Positions 49,960 through 62,606 of a DNA stretch of 64,000 nucleotides are shown here, piece by piece. The DNA is from Psoroptes ovis. Taxonomy: Eukaryota; Arthropoda; Arachnida; Sarcoptiformes; Psoroptidae. Both the position numbers and the translations under genes were made by a program. How positions within the stretch are numbered: the first letter of the stretch is position 1; every line of letters starts with the position of its first letter. The notes under the pieces are model-generated. The model was not told where the DNA came from. It did not search any database and was given only the letters and a program-made list of their open reading frames with translations. The stretch spans positions 310,001 to 374,000 of the forward strand of contig PQWQ01000011.1 of NCBI GenBank assembly GCA_002943765.1, given 5' to 3'.

Positions 49960-51087
49960 TTATTTATTTTTGAATTGTTTCTTAAATCGATGTAATTTTT
50001 TACCCTTTCGTTTACGTTGTTGCTGTAAAATGAAACGTTTATGCTTTTTTTGTTTTAAATCAAATTTTTCAGCCGTTCTCTTGTTTTTCAAAGATGATTT
50101 CTTTCTCAGACTCAACGCTCTTATCATCAATAATTGCCGCTGTTTCGATGTTTGATTAATTCTTTCAATTAATTCTGGTGTAAAGAATTTCTCTTCAGTT
50201 TGGTCTTTATTTACATCACCATAATTCAATCGAAAAAAAGAACCACAAAATGATTTTGATTGATGATTTTTCATTAATGAATTAGTATCACCAAGTTTGA
50301 ATTGGATTTCATCAATTTCACCATCATCATTATTATTATCTTTATTCTTTGTCTGGTTTTCATTGCTTTTAGACAAGAATTTAGATAATTTATTAGCATT
50401 ATCGATTACTGTTTCTTCATGTTCATTTATTTCATCATCGTTAAATAATGCAGATCCAATTGTAAAATCTTCGGTCCCACCACTAAATAAATTCTTTAGA
50501 TTTGTACCAGTTTCATAATAATATTTATTATCATTTTCATTGTTTTTAATCTCAGATTTTTCATTACACTCATTTGATTCTTGATATTTTCGTCGTTTAA
50601 TTTTGCTATCAATCTCATCAAAATCAATAGACCGAACTTTTTGTTTCTTAGTTTTATTATTAATGACTTCATTTTTATCACCATTTACAGTTGATTTTAT
50701 TTCATATTTACTACTAGATTCATCTGCAAAATATCTTGGCGTAAATAATGATTGCTGTTGTAGTGATTGAGCTTGATAAGTTGAATGCTTTTTCACACGC
50801 TTATCAATCACTTGTTCTAATATGTTTAAATTTTGATCTTTTTCATTTTCAATTTCCGATTTATTCGTTATCGATTCTTCATAATCATCATCATTATCAT
50901 CGTCAATAAATCTTTCATCAATTTTAAAACGAGAATCTTGTTGCTGTTGATTCAAACGAGATTTTAATTTAATAATTTTCGATGTTTGTTTTTCGGATAG
51001 ATGATTATTGAAAACTTTTTCATTAATCAATTCTTCCTGATCTTGTTGATCTTCATCGTGATCATCAAACAATTTTAATTTATCCAT
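49960..51087 (-). CDS. Highly charged, probably nucleolar protein; NOL8-like (tentative)
   Basis: A 375-residue intronless protein rich in Lys, Asp, Glu, Asn and Gln. The segment DSRFKIDERFIDDDND (about 52-67) resembles the DDRFRMDSRFL-type motif followed by acids in the C-terminal half of NOL8. A later KSFCGSFFRLNYGDVNKDQ segment (about 283-301) recalls the FFFF-type motif near the NOL8 end. The C-terminus, KKHKRFILQQQRKRKGKKLH and beyond, is a strong nucleolar-localisation type sequence. The RNA-recognition motif that begins vertebrate NOL8 is absent here, so either this is a shortened homologue or the RRM exon lies elsewhere; none is evident upstream. The identification rests on two short motifs and general charge pattern only. 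Other nucleolar acidic proteins are possible. Confidence 0.5.
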   Translation of the reverse strand: MDKLKLFDDHDEDQQDQEELINEKVFNNHLSEKQTSKIIKLKSRLNQQQQDSRFKIDERFIDDDNDDDYEESITNKSEIENEKDQNLNILEQVIDKRVKKHSTYQAQSLQQQSLFTPRYFADESSSKYEIKSTVNGDKNEVINNKTKKQKVRSIDFDEIDSKIKRRKYQESNECNEKSEIKNNENDNKYYYETGTNLKNLFSGGTEDFTIGSALFNDDEINEHEETVIDNANKLSKFLSKSNENQTKNKDNNNDDGEIDEIQFKLGDTNSLMKNHQSKSFCGSFFRLNYGDVNKDQTEEKFFTPELIERINQTSKQRQLLMIRALSLRKKSSLKNKRTAEKFDLKQKKHKRFILQQQRKRKGKKLHRFKKQFKNK

Positions 51088-53151
51088 TTTTGTTGAAAAA
51101 TCAAAATTCAGCTGTTTTCAAAAAAAAAAAAATCCACGTGACAGTCAATGAATTTTCCAGAAAATTTCCTGCCAAAATTCTTTCCATAACTTTTCTTGGG
51201 AAATTTTCTGATAAAAGGCTGAACATTCAATTTCAAAATTATTCAAATGATTTCCAGTCAAAATTTACTTCTAATTTTAAATTATTCCGGAAATTTCGTT
51301 CAAATTATATTAATCAATCAAGGATAATGACCAGTCAATTTTTTTCGGTGAAATAGATAATCAAAGATCAATGATCGAAAATATTTCAATTATTCAATTT
51401 AATAAATGACAATTAATAAATTCAAATATTTTAAATAATTTAAATTTTAAAAAAATGAAAAATTTTTGTCAAATAATTGTGTATATGACCGAAAACAATT
51501 TGAAAATATTAATTCAATGACGCAGCAAGATAAATATTGATAATAATGATTATCATTTAAAATAATTATTATCATTGAAACGTTATATCCCCCCCCAAAA
51601 AAAACAAGTTGAGATAAATTAAATGAATATGAAAATGAAAACATTTGTCATACATTATTGCTATTATCGTATTCATTTTCAATCATAATAATTATTTATC
51701 TGAGCATTTTTTAATTGAACAACAACAGCGATTAACAAGGACAATGAGTGTTTTTCTCGTTTTTTTTCTTGTTTTCTTTTTCGAAATTCATTTATTTTTA
51801 TGTTGAATCATTCATTTATTGAATTATTGATGATGATTATTCATATTTTTGTCCATTTATTCAGTAGTATTTTCTCGAAAATAACTGAAATTTATAATTT
51901 CAAACTTTTCAAAATGAAAGAGAAAATTATATTCAAATGATTTGATGAATATTATCATTATTATTATCATTTCGGAAAAAATATGAAATTCAAAAGAGAA
52001 TATCTTTAATATTTTCAATTATTGCGATTTCAATTTCATTCCAATTTCAATTATGATTCAATATTGAAATTATTTTTGAAAATTCAAAAATGAAAATGAA
52101 AATTTTCATTTAAAAAAAGGGCAGAAGCATACAAATGTAGTGTGAGGGAATTTTCTCGACCACAACTCAAATCAGTTCCACTACCACTAAATTTAGAACA
52201 CAAACAAAAACGTAAACAAAACAGAAAGAGTTTCATTCGTTCATATGATTTTTAGTGTTTGAGTCGTCGTTCAAATAAAAAAAAATTAATCAAAATTGAT
52301 CAGTGTTTTCAATGTATGTATCTGTAAATATACAACATTGTTGATAAATTTTTAATCTTATAAATTTCATTTGTTATTTTTCTATCCATATTTCGTTTGA
52401 TGATTGTGTTTCTTTGTGTTTTCAATTCATTTTCATTTATTTGTTTTTTTGTTGTTGTTTTTCACTCAAATTTTTTCAAAATTTTGGATTTACTTTTTCT
52501 TTACTTTCTTTTGTGATTCGACGACAACAGTACAATCATTTGCGTCATTCAGTCATTTGGTTTTGTCTTCTGGATATGATCAACATAATGATTATGATGT
52601 GATGTGATTGGTTGTTTTGAAATTGAAGATTAATTAATTCAATCAAAATTGAAAGATTTAAACAACAACTCTCGATTCATATTGTGTTCATTTTCCATTT
52701 TAAAATTGATCCATCGATTATTAATGAATCAAACATTGATTCGACAATTTGACCATTTTTTTCACCGTTTGTGATTGATTTTATGATTATATTTTGATTG
52801 AATTTTTTTTTCGTTCTCTTCGATTCTTCATTTATATTGTGTGAATCAATCAATAGCCTCATTTTGTGTATAATCTCATTCGATAAATCTATCCAAAAAT
52901 CTTTTTGATTTTTTAAATATTTCATGATTATTGTGCAATACACATACACAGCGCACAAACAAGTATATTGTTTATGTAGTTTTCATTGATTTCAGAAAAA
53001 AAACATTTTCAAATTTGAAAATAAATAATCACTCTAATAAAAATTTTCAACGAAAAATTAAATAAATATTTTCAAAATTGCTCAATTACCGAATCTACGT
53101 TTTCAGCTTGGTTTAGCTGATATATTTGATCTAAGCCAATCATTGGTGAAT
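51088..53151. other. Intergenic upstream of FEM1
   Basis: Short A+T-rich tracts, no convincing coding frame. Around 52165 a TCAGTT initiator-like word sits in less biased sequence and could mark a transcription start. A splice-acceptor-like ...TTTTCAG ends at 53106, in frame with the FEM1 start exon, so an upstream leader exon is possible. Confidence 0.4.
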
Positions 53152-56100
53152 ATGTGGAGTTCACCAAAGCTAGATCATGCATCACATTTAGATCAATGTT
53201 TTGCCGAATTAATTGTTGAATGTAGACAAGCAGGTATTGTATTTTTTTTTCTACTTGAATTTGTTTAAATTATTTTTAATTAAAATGTACTTGACTCAAA
53301 TCAATTGCAGTTAAATTGTTGATCGATCAATTGTTCAATCAATAATCGATCGATTGCCTATTTTTGTTCTCAATACTTTCTGACTAATTTTTGATATTAG
53401 AATGACATTAAGATTTTTGAAATATTTATAGCAATTTTTCATTAACATTTCAAATATATTTCTATACTTGTATTTATAATATAAATAACAATAATTATTA
53501 ACCTAAAAATAATGAATTTTTGACATTATAACAATTCAAGAATATTCAAGAAACTTGTTTGCTGCCAAATTGCTGAGAAAATAATTTTCTCAAGAATTTA
53601 TCATTGAATTATTTGTATTTCTATATAGAAATCCTAAGCATGCATGTATGCAATCAAATGCACTTCAAATTAATAGTTTATGAATTTTGTACAGAATTTA
53701 TGATAATAATAGTGTTTGATGACATTCAAAATATTTAGTGTAAATAATAATGAAATGATTGCTCTTAAATTGTTTTTAAATTTATTCTAATTTTTCCCAT
53801 ATGACGCAATTCAATTCAATGGAAAATCTTTGAATAATTTTCAATGTTGTCAATTGTTACATAAACATGTTTCTAAGAATCAATGATTTTTATTATTTTT
53901 TTCAAAATTAATTTTATTTATTATTATTTTTCTTGATGTATGTGTATTGATGTAGCGCCAGGAGCAAGATTAACATATTCATTACGAAATCGTTTAGAAA
54001 AATTAACACCAGATGAAAGGAAACGTATAGTGAATCGTTTATATGAAGGATGTTCATCATTATTCATTGCCTGTAAACGCGGAAATGTTGATATTGTTGA
54101 TTATTTAATTGAACAATGTGATGCTGATATTGAATTGAAAGGTATATATGAAGTATTGGATGATCGTTCAGTGCATTTGGTGACACCATTATGGAGTGCA
54201 GCTGTTGCCGGAAAAATTGATGTTGTTAAATGTTTAGTCAAACATGGTGCAAATGTCAATAGTTTATCTGATTCTGGCTCAACACCAGTACGATCAGCTT
54301 GTTTTATGACAAATTTAGAAATTGTCAAATTCTTAACCGAAAATGGTGCCAATATTTGCAAACCAAATTATAATGGAGGTACTTGTCTTATAAATTCAGT
54401 TCAAAGTGTACCATTATGTGAATATTTGCTCAAAAATGGTGCCGATGTTAATGCACAAGATATACAACTTAAAACTGCTTTACATTATGCAATTCAAGAA
54501 CATCGTATTGAAACTACCATATTATTATTGGAACATGGTGCAGGTAAGTCAATGACATGTTAATGATTCTTTTATTATTAGATAAAATTAGTTTTACAAT
54601 GAACTAACTAATCACTAGAGAAAAAGACAATAAAAATCAAATTAATTTCCTCATTTGATAAATTTTTCATTAATATAATTTTCGTTTGTATTTTGTATAT
54701 ATTTCCTGATTATTTTATTTGTTATTCAACATTGATTGGGTGCAATTTTTAAAATTTCGATTTCGATAACAATTCATTGGAAAATGATCCTAATCATGAT
54801 ACTAATATTAACATAGATCCATACCGAAAAAATCGCTATGGCGATGATGCATTACAAACAGCAAGCTTAAAAGGTTCAGAACCAATATTTAATCATTTGA
54901 TTAAAACATTGCCTTATACACCTGAACGTATTGCCGATGCATATGAATTATTAGGTTCAACATTTTTAGATGAACATTTTGATTTAAATTTAACAATAAA
55001 ATATTGGAAATTAGCACTTAAAATACGAAATAATTTAAATAATGACAATGATACGAATTCAAATACGGAAAGAATAATAATCAAAAAGAAATTATTACCA
55101 CCGAATCCTGCTTTCATGAATGCAATAGAATTTCAAACGATTGAAGAATTGAATCAAATAACAAATGATTTAGATGCGATGAGAATGCAATCATTGATCA
55201 TAACAGAACGTATACTTGGATCAACACATAAAGAAATGATTTATAGGCTAATGTATAGAGGTATGATTGTCATAAAACGATTAAATTGACAATTAATTTA
55301 ATCGTTGTGTTCTATTTTTTAGGCGCTGCATATGCCGATGGACTTCAATATCAACGTTGTGTAAATATCATTTTTAATTTTCTCCGTTTCAATATTAAAA
55401 AAAATAATTTTTTTATTCTTTTTTTTGGATTTAGATTTCACTTTGGAAATATGCATTCATTTTGCGAATACAGAAAGATACATTACTGCATAATGAAGCT
55501 GTATTTGCTGCTCATGCCTTAGTATGTATTGCTTTTTTTAATGTGAAAATTGATATCTATAATGACTCAATTTTTCTTATCTTATTCATGATTAATTTTA
55601 ACGGTTACATTGATATTTTTTTCTGTATAATAATTTGTGTCAATAGATAAGATTATTTCTTGATTTAAACGATAAGCTCAATATTGGTTTGATTCGCGAT
55701 GAATTACGTTATCAAGATGCATATGAAACTATTGAATTGATTGTTAATCAATTACAATCATGTAAAGAATTATTACGAATACGTCCAGTGTTTAAAAAAC
55801 ATCAGGAAAATTTTGACAAAATCTTAAAGGTATTATCATTTGATATCATTAATCAAAATGATTTAATCATTAATGTATTTCATTTTTTTCCTCCCATAAA
55901 TTCTGATCGTATGATAATCATCTTTTTTTAGATATTAACACATTTAATTTATATATTAGATGCAAATAGTAAAACAAGAGAAGAAGAAAATCAAACATTT
56001 CAATTGATTTGTCGAATACGGCAAATAAATCCAACCAATTGTAATGGTGATAGTTTATTACATTTGGTTGTTAGTAAAACAAATATATTAAAATCAAATG

Positions 56101-56471
56101 TAAATGGACATGAAGAAACATTTTCATCAATATTTCCTGATCAACATATTTGTCATCTATTATTAAAAGCTGGATATAATGTTAATATGATTAATTCTAG
56201 CTGGGAAACACCATTACACATTGCATCATTACATCAAAATTTCAATGAAAAAATTGTTAAATTATTATTGAAAAAAGGTTCACATATTGATCAAAAAGAT
56301 ATTACTGGTAATCAACCGATTAAACGTTTATCAGCGATCAATAAATGTAATATCAATTTGATGCGTTACACTACACTTAAATGTATGGTCGCTTGTAAAA
56401 TACAAAGTTTTAATTTACGTTATGTTGGTCTTGTACCGAAAGATATTGAAATGTTCATTGATCTTCATTAA
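53152..56471 (+). CDS. FEM-1 homologue, ankyrin-repeat substrate receptor of CUL2 ubiquitin ligase
   Basis: FEM1 proteins recognise C-terminal degrons and recruit substrates to CUL2-RBX1 through Elongin B/C. Seven coding exons: 53152..53233, 53956..54543, 54817..55260, 55323..55360, 55435..55521, 55647..55829 and 55932..56471, giving 653 residues (human FEM1A 669, FEM1C 617). Ankyrin repeats run from about residue 60: CSSLFIACKRGNVDIVDYLI, HLVTPLWSAAVAGKIDVVKC, GSTPVRSACFMTNLEIVKFL and NYNGGTCLINSVQS. Then LKTALHYAIQEHRIETTILL, and after the join DPYRKNRYGDDALQTA. The TPR-like middle has ADAYELLGSTFLDE, RMQSLIITERILG, MYRGAAYADGLQYQRC and ISLWKYAF. C-terminal ankyrins and the closing LVPKDIEMFIDLH are typical of FEM1A/C. 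The acceptor at 54816 was chosen over earlier sites because no usable AG lies nearer. The first Met of the frame is 53152; the N-terminus differs from vertebrates and could extend into an upstream exon. Confidence 0.92.
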
Positions 56472-59400
56472 TTTCAATCATTCGTTTATTCATTTATACA
56501 TTCAACAATATTATTATTATCATTAACAAATATTCATTGACGAAAAATTGGTCTATAAATTTACAAAATCATCAAAAAATAAAAAAATTATCATTCATCA
56601 ATTTCTTTTGATTCGTATAAAATAAACAACAATAATTAATACTCATTCTAATAATAATCCACAAAATATAAATATACACCAGATATTAGTTTATTGACAT
56701 ATTTTCTATTATTTGAACATCGAATTAAAAACGAATCAAAACTCAATTATCATCAAATCGGACAACAACATTGGAAATAATCAATATATTCATTATCATT
56801 CAATTAGTATTAATCATTTTTGGAAAAAATATTTTTAAATACACAATCGATAGACAAATAAACAACAACAACAACAACAACCACATAAGTAATCAAGTGC
56901 AAAATAAATGAATATTTGTGAATGATTGAATCATTTCATTTCGATATTATTATCATCTTCATATATATCTTTCACAAATAAATAATTGATAAAACGAAAA
57001 GAAAAAAAATTTTGTTTACAAATGTCTTCGTAACAATTTCGATTAATTAATTAAAGAAAAATTTTATTCTCTTATCTATTTTGGTTTCATTTTATAATTT
57101 TTTTTTTCTTCAATTTAAAATCAATTTGATTCATTTGATTTGTGTGTGATTTGTAAATAATAATTTCAATTAAAATTTTCAATTTTTAAATGTTTTGTTT
57201 TTGATTTTTCTGATTTGTCATTCATTCATTCATTCATTAATAATATTTACTTTTTGTTTGATTTTTTATTTGTAATTTGTTCAATCTTCAATTGATTTGT
57301 TCCATTCATTCATTTTTTTTTCATTTTTGTATTTGATTTTGAATTTAAATTTGAATGAAATGATAATCTCAAAACACAATATGATAATGATATTTTTTTT
57401 TCACAAGAAATTCAAAAATTTTTTCTGTATTTTGACTCTTATACATTTGTAAACTAACCAATATTAATCAATTATGTGTATTTGTGTGACCTATTTATAA
57501 TTATCTTCATCGTCGATTATTAATGTTCAAATGATTTATGATTTGATTGATTCATTTTTTTTGTTTTGATTAATTAATCATTTCAATGAATTCATTTGAT
57601 TGATAGTTTGATTTGTATTTTGCGTGAACATTTAAGTGTTTTTCTATGAAAATTTTACAATTTTTTTCCAAAAATATTAATCAAAATTTTTACAATTTAA
57701 TCAATTCAATTTAAAATAAAATTTTAAATTCTTAAGAAATAATTTCCATTTTCAAATAATTTCAGCCACAATCGTAGGCGTTAAATATTGACAATATATA
57801 TGGTAATATTGCTTGTTGTTTGCTTTGATTGATGCCGTTATCACATCGTTATATTGTTAAATAGTTATTTCGTAGTTTTGTCGACCGACTAAAAGCTTTC
57901 GGATGCTTGCGCTTGGTTTGTTCAATGAAACTATTAATATGAAACTATTAAAATCCTTAGAATCCGATGCCGATGACGTACTGCAGCCTGAAAATAACTG
58001 CAATTATCACTATCATAAATTATTGAATTATTAGCCAGCAACAATGATTGGTAATTCACATGAATATTTCATGTAATTGATTATAGATAATCGAACAATG
58101 TGAATCCGCAAGCCTTTCAATGCCGGCGAATTTCTTTTTGTTCAAAAATTTTTCGATTAAACCCCTCAAATCTATCGGATTCATGTCCATTCTCATATCA
58201 TCATCATCATCATCATCATCCATGATGTACTTAATATTTCTTTTAAAATTATTATTATTTTCAATGTGATTATACAAATGTGTTTTTGGAGATTTCCAAA
58301 TATTTACACACATGATGATAATGATGATGGGAATTATATAGAAATTTTCATTTTTTTTTTTCAAATGAAAATGCTGCATTTTCATTCATTCATTCATTTC
58401 TGTATTCGTTTCTGCATTCATTCAATTACAATCCTCGGATCCATTCAAGCAATTTTTTTTCATTATGATTTTCTGCACGGCAATATCCTACACCATTTAC
58501 CGCTACAAACATTAAATATATGCAAACAAACATAGACATATAGACAGATGTATACACGGCTAAAAAAATGAAAATACTGCATTAAATGTATATGTGTGTT
58601 TGTTTATATGTGTGTTTGCATGTTTTCAAGTATCACATACATCAAAACCAACAAACAAACAGAAAAAAATACCGATTTTTACACAGTAAAAAAATTGTAA
58701 TCATCGAAAAATATTTTCACTATTTTTTTTTTAATATTTTGCCTTTGGTAAATGAGAGAGAGAAAGAAACAGTAATGATGTTGATGATGATGATTACGAA
58801 GAGAAAATCAAGAGAAATGAAATAAAGTAAAATGAAATAATTTCATTTAAAAATCATCATCGGAGAAAGCATAAGCATATAAACAACAACATGTACACAT
58901 GAAGATTGAAATTGAAATTAAGAAAAAATAAACGAAGAAATTAATGAATCAACGAAGACATAGCGAAGAAGAAATACAAATTATCTCATTGAAAGCGAAG
59001 TAAAACTTTGTTTTTAAATCCTTTCTGTTCATTCATTCGTCTTTGACGATTATTCTTCTTCATGTTCATCAGTGTCTTCGTGTTTGTTCTTCAGCGTCTT
59101 CATCATCGTTATCATCAATTTTGTGTGCATCAAGAGTTTTTCAAAGCTAATTGTTCAGTGTTTTCAATGTTTTAAATATTATCAAAAATGTTCTCATAAG
59201 AAATGTGAATTTCTGAAATTATGATATAAATTGAATTTATTCATTTTTTTACTTTCAATCATCTTAATAATAATAACCTCAATTATTCAAATGCTTCATT
59301 GCGTTTTGTCTCTCTATTCATTCATTTATATTTTTAATGATTATTTTGCCGATTAAACGCAAACGCAACTGTAGGTAATATGCCTGTGTAAAATGTGTGT

Positions 59401-59780
59401 TTGATTATTTTCATTGCAAACATTGGCGTATTCATGTATATATTAATGCTCCTTATTTTATTGTTAAATCATAATTAAGGGAATATATGATTTTTTGTTA
59501 AATCAAACATTTGTATACAATCAAATCAAATCATCGGCAGCTGCAGCAGCAACACTAGCTACAACAACATTAATAATAATAATGATCACCAGTGAAAAAA
59601 CAGCGGTGAATTAATACACGCTAAGACTGATCTGGAATTTTTGATGAATTGCTTTGAATTTTTTGAAAATAAATCGAATATTATCGTTATTACATCGTAG
59701 AATCAATTTATAATGATTGAATCCAATCTCAAATAAGCAATTTTTTCGTAGAAAAATGAATTATTTCAATGAAAAATTTC

Positions 59781-59823
59781 ATTTATTTATTTATTTATTT
59801 ATTTTTTTTTTTTTTTTTTTTTT
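59781..59823. repeat. (ATTT)n then poly-T tract
   Basis: Five ATTT units run into an uninterrupted stretch of about 22 T residues, the longest homopolymer noticed in the window. It could be a microsatellite or the reverse of a poly-A tail of a retroposed sequence. Confidence 0.8.
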
Positions 59824-61847
59824 GATTAATTTCTGGTGATAAATTCTCATCAACATGATTTATATTTGATGATCAAACAACAATTACATCAATAACAACA
59901 AATTGATCAAAATTCTAGTCAACCTTTTTATTTATTATTTCTATTCTAAATGAATGAATGAATATATTTCAAATGTTTTTTCAACTTTGATATTAAAAAT
60001 TCTTGTTTTTCAATTTTCACCATTTCAATTTTTCATCAATTTTATTTTCAAAAAAATGGTTTAAATTTTTCAAATTTTAAAATTCAAAAAATTCATCAAA
60101 AATAAATACAAAAAAATTATAAAATTGTTTTTTCAAAAAATTGAATAATCAAATAATTGAATAAATCAATCAAAATGGGTATGTGCAATCAATTCCAAAT
60201 ATTAACCATTTGACATTCAAATTTAATCTTGAATAATTTATTAAATTTCAAAGTCATTAATTTCGGTGTACTAATTAGTTCTTTATTTGAAGACTTTGAT
60301 TTTTTCTTCATTCAAAACGATCAATCCTTCATCAATGTCAACTGCAAATGTTGGCGTTGGTGATTTTGTCAATTTTCTCTTTTGTTTGTTCAAATTCAAA
60401 GATCAAGATGACATTTGGATCATCTAATAATAATTGAAAATAAGTGAAGAAGAAACACAAAAACAAAACAAAAAAAAATGAAAAAAATGGGTCGTTTGTC
60501 AGTTTAATTTTCAATTTTCTTATACTAATTCCATTGAGAGTTACCTGCAAACAATTTTGATTATTATCTTAATACTTTTTATCATTATTCAAATATATCT
60601 TTCGTTATGCGTTAGTGAATTTATATTTCTACAAAGAAAAACTGCATCATCTTTTGTTGTATAAGCTGCTGTGCATACCTTTATTTATTCAAACATTTAT
60701 TGAATATATTTTCATATTTTGAGATCCATTGTATATAGATAATAATGCCATAATGGTATTTGACATGACAGTATTTGTTTTTCATTTTGTTTGATTGTTT
60801 TCTTTGGTCATGTTCAAATCATTATTGATGATATATTATTCGTTTCTATTATTATTTATGATAGATTATGTATTTTGTATTGAAAATTGTCTTTGAAATT
60901 GTGTTTATTTATTCATTTATTCTCATTTAATTATTTGATTGATTGATTCATTGATTCAATAATTGAGAATGATTGATAATGTCAATGATGTTTCAAATAT
61001 TTTTTCTTTTTCATTGAAATCAATTAAAAATTGATTGATTCCAGAGAAGCAAAAGAAAATTTTCTTGTCGTCTTCTTCGTTTTCTTTCGAATCCATTTGA
61101 ATCGATCGAATTGAATTGTAAATTCAATCATCATCATCATCATTTGAATTCGATGATCATTTAAATTTTCTATTTAAATGAATTAAATTAATTGAATGAA
61201 ATTTCACTTGTTGATTGTATAATGTTTCATATTGTACTGGTTTTTTTATTTTTATTTTTCAAACATAATTCAAATTTACATTATGATGAATAATGCAATA
61301 ATATCTTTCACGATTTGTTTCAATTGAACTGAATATTGTAAAGCAACTAATATATGTATAACTGATGTATAATTGATGATGATAATAAGATTTCAATTTC
61401 ATTTAATTGAAATAAATGAAAAATATAAATAATTAAATATTGATGACACGACAAAATTTCAATTTTGAATCAATAAACTTTTATTAATTGTTTTTTCCTC
61501 AATTTTCACATAAATCAATTCAAAGGTTATCGTACTTTAATCGAATATTTTTTTAAATCGTGTAATATGAGTAAATTGAATATTTTTCTTTTTAATAAAT
61601 TGAAATTTTCAATTTCGAAATGTTTACAAAAGGTTTTGGAATGAATTTTGAATTCAAAATCATCGAAATTTTTGTTTAAATTCATTTTATTGACCAAATT
61701 TTTCGTTCAATCGGCTAAATTCGCCTCCAATCAATTGGTTTTGTGATTATTAATCCGCTTGGAATTTTTTTTTTGTATGAAAATTTAAACACTTGGAATG
61801 TGCCAATATATTCAAATATTTGAATAGGGATTCAGCGATTCACCATC

Positions 61848-61865
61848 ATCATGATCAGTGAATCC
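61848..61865. repeat. Outer inverted repeat, left arm
   Basis: ATCATGATCAGTGAATCC; the reverse complement of 62589..62606 matches it over 13 exact bases and 16 of 18 in total. It lies just outside the 17-bp direct repeat and so frames the whole array. Confidence 0.7.
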
Positions 61866-61870
61866 CAAAC

Positions 61871-61887
61871 TGTGTTGAGTTGTTGGT
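61871..61887. repeat. 17-bp direct repeat, left copy
   Basis: TGTGTTGAGTTGTTGGT directly abuts the left end of the minisatellite; the identical sequence occurs at 62335..62351 at its right end. Confidence 0.9.
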
Positions 61888-62323
61888 GAGTAAGGTTAGG
61901 TTAGGCTATTCCATGCTAAGTTGGTGAGTTAGGTTAGGTTAGGTTATGCCATACTAAATTGGTGAGTTAGGTTAGGTTATGCCATGCTAAGTTGGTGAGT
62001 TAGGTTAGGTTAGGTTACGCCATGCTAAGTTGGTGAGTTAGGTTAGGTTATGCTATGCTATGCTAAGTTGATGAGTTAGGTTAGGTTAGGTTACGCCATG
62101 CTAAGTTGGTGAGTTAGGTTAGGTTAGGTTACGCCATGCTAAGTTGGTGAGTTAGGTTAGGTTATGCTATGCTATGCTAAGTTGATGAGTTAGGTTAGGT
62201 TAGGTTACGCCATGCTAAGTTGGTGAGTTAGGTTAGGTTATGCTATGCTATGCTAAGTTGATGAGTTAGGTTAGGTTAGGTTATGCTATGCCAAGTTGGT
62301 GAGTTAGGTTAGGTTAGTTTATG
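61880..62323. repeat. 38-bp minisatellite with internal TTAGG tandem
   Basis: About 12 tandem units of TTGGTGAG TTAGGTTAGGTTAGGTTA YGCCATGCTAAG type, mostly 38 bp (one 33 bp). Each contains two to four TTAGG copies. Two variants are seen: A, with three to four TTAGG and TTACGCCATGCTAAG, and B, with two TTAGG and TATGCTATGCTATGCTAAG. From unit 5 on they follow a partly alternating B-A order, evidence of a higher-order unit. The array is noncoding in all frames of interest. TTAGG is the ancestral arthropod telomere repeat, so this is an interstitial telomere-like array or an unrelated minisatellite that contains the motif. Confidence 0.9.
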
Positions 62324-62334
62324 CCATTTTATGC

Positions 62335-62351
62335 TGTGTTGAGTTGTTGGT
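62335..62351. repeat. 17-bp direct repeat, right copy
   Basis: Exact copy of the sequence at 61871..61887, at the right border of the minisatellite array. Confidence 0.9.
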
Positions 62352-62588
62352 TTGGGAGGTTTGGTTATTTTTTTGAAAAACTTCCCGGGAATTTACCAGG
62401 TTGGTTTGTGAAAGTTTCTGGGAAGTTTCTCAGTTGCTGCGAAAAAAAATTGAATTTGAATTTTTTCTACGTTAAAACTGAAATTTATACAAAATTTAGT
62501 CCAATGTTTTATTTGATATAATTTAAACCAGTGATTCCCCTGCTTTCGGGACTATCGCCCACCTGAATCGCTAAATCGCCCAGTTCGA

Positions 62589-62606
62589 GAATCCACTGAT
62601 CATGAT
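62589..62606. repeat. Outer inverted repeat, right arm
   Basis: GAATCCACTGATCATGAT, pairing with 61848..61865. The two arms are about 720 bp apart with the minisatellite between them. Confidence 0.7.

Noticed and set aside
54777..54816. Frame upstream of FEM1 exon 3 (ENDPNHDTNINI) as coding
   Set aside because: It is open but has no AG acceptor between its in-frame stop and 54816; splicing at 54816 gives HGA-DPYRKNRYGDD, which fits the ankyrin repeat. It is intron read-through.
60174..60185. ATGGGTATGTG as a four-base first coding exon followed by a donor
   Set aside because: The context is suggestive, but no following exon could be found in the window, so there is nothing to support it.
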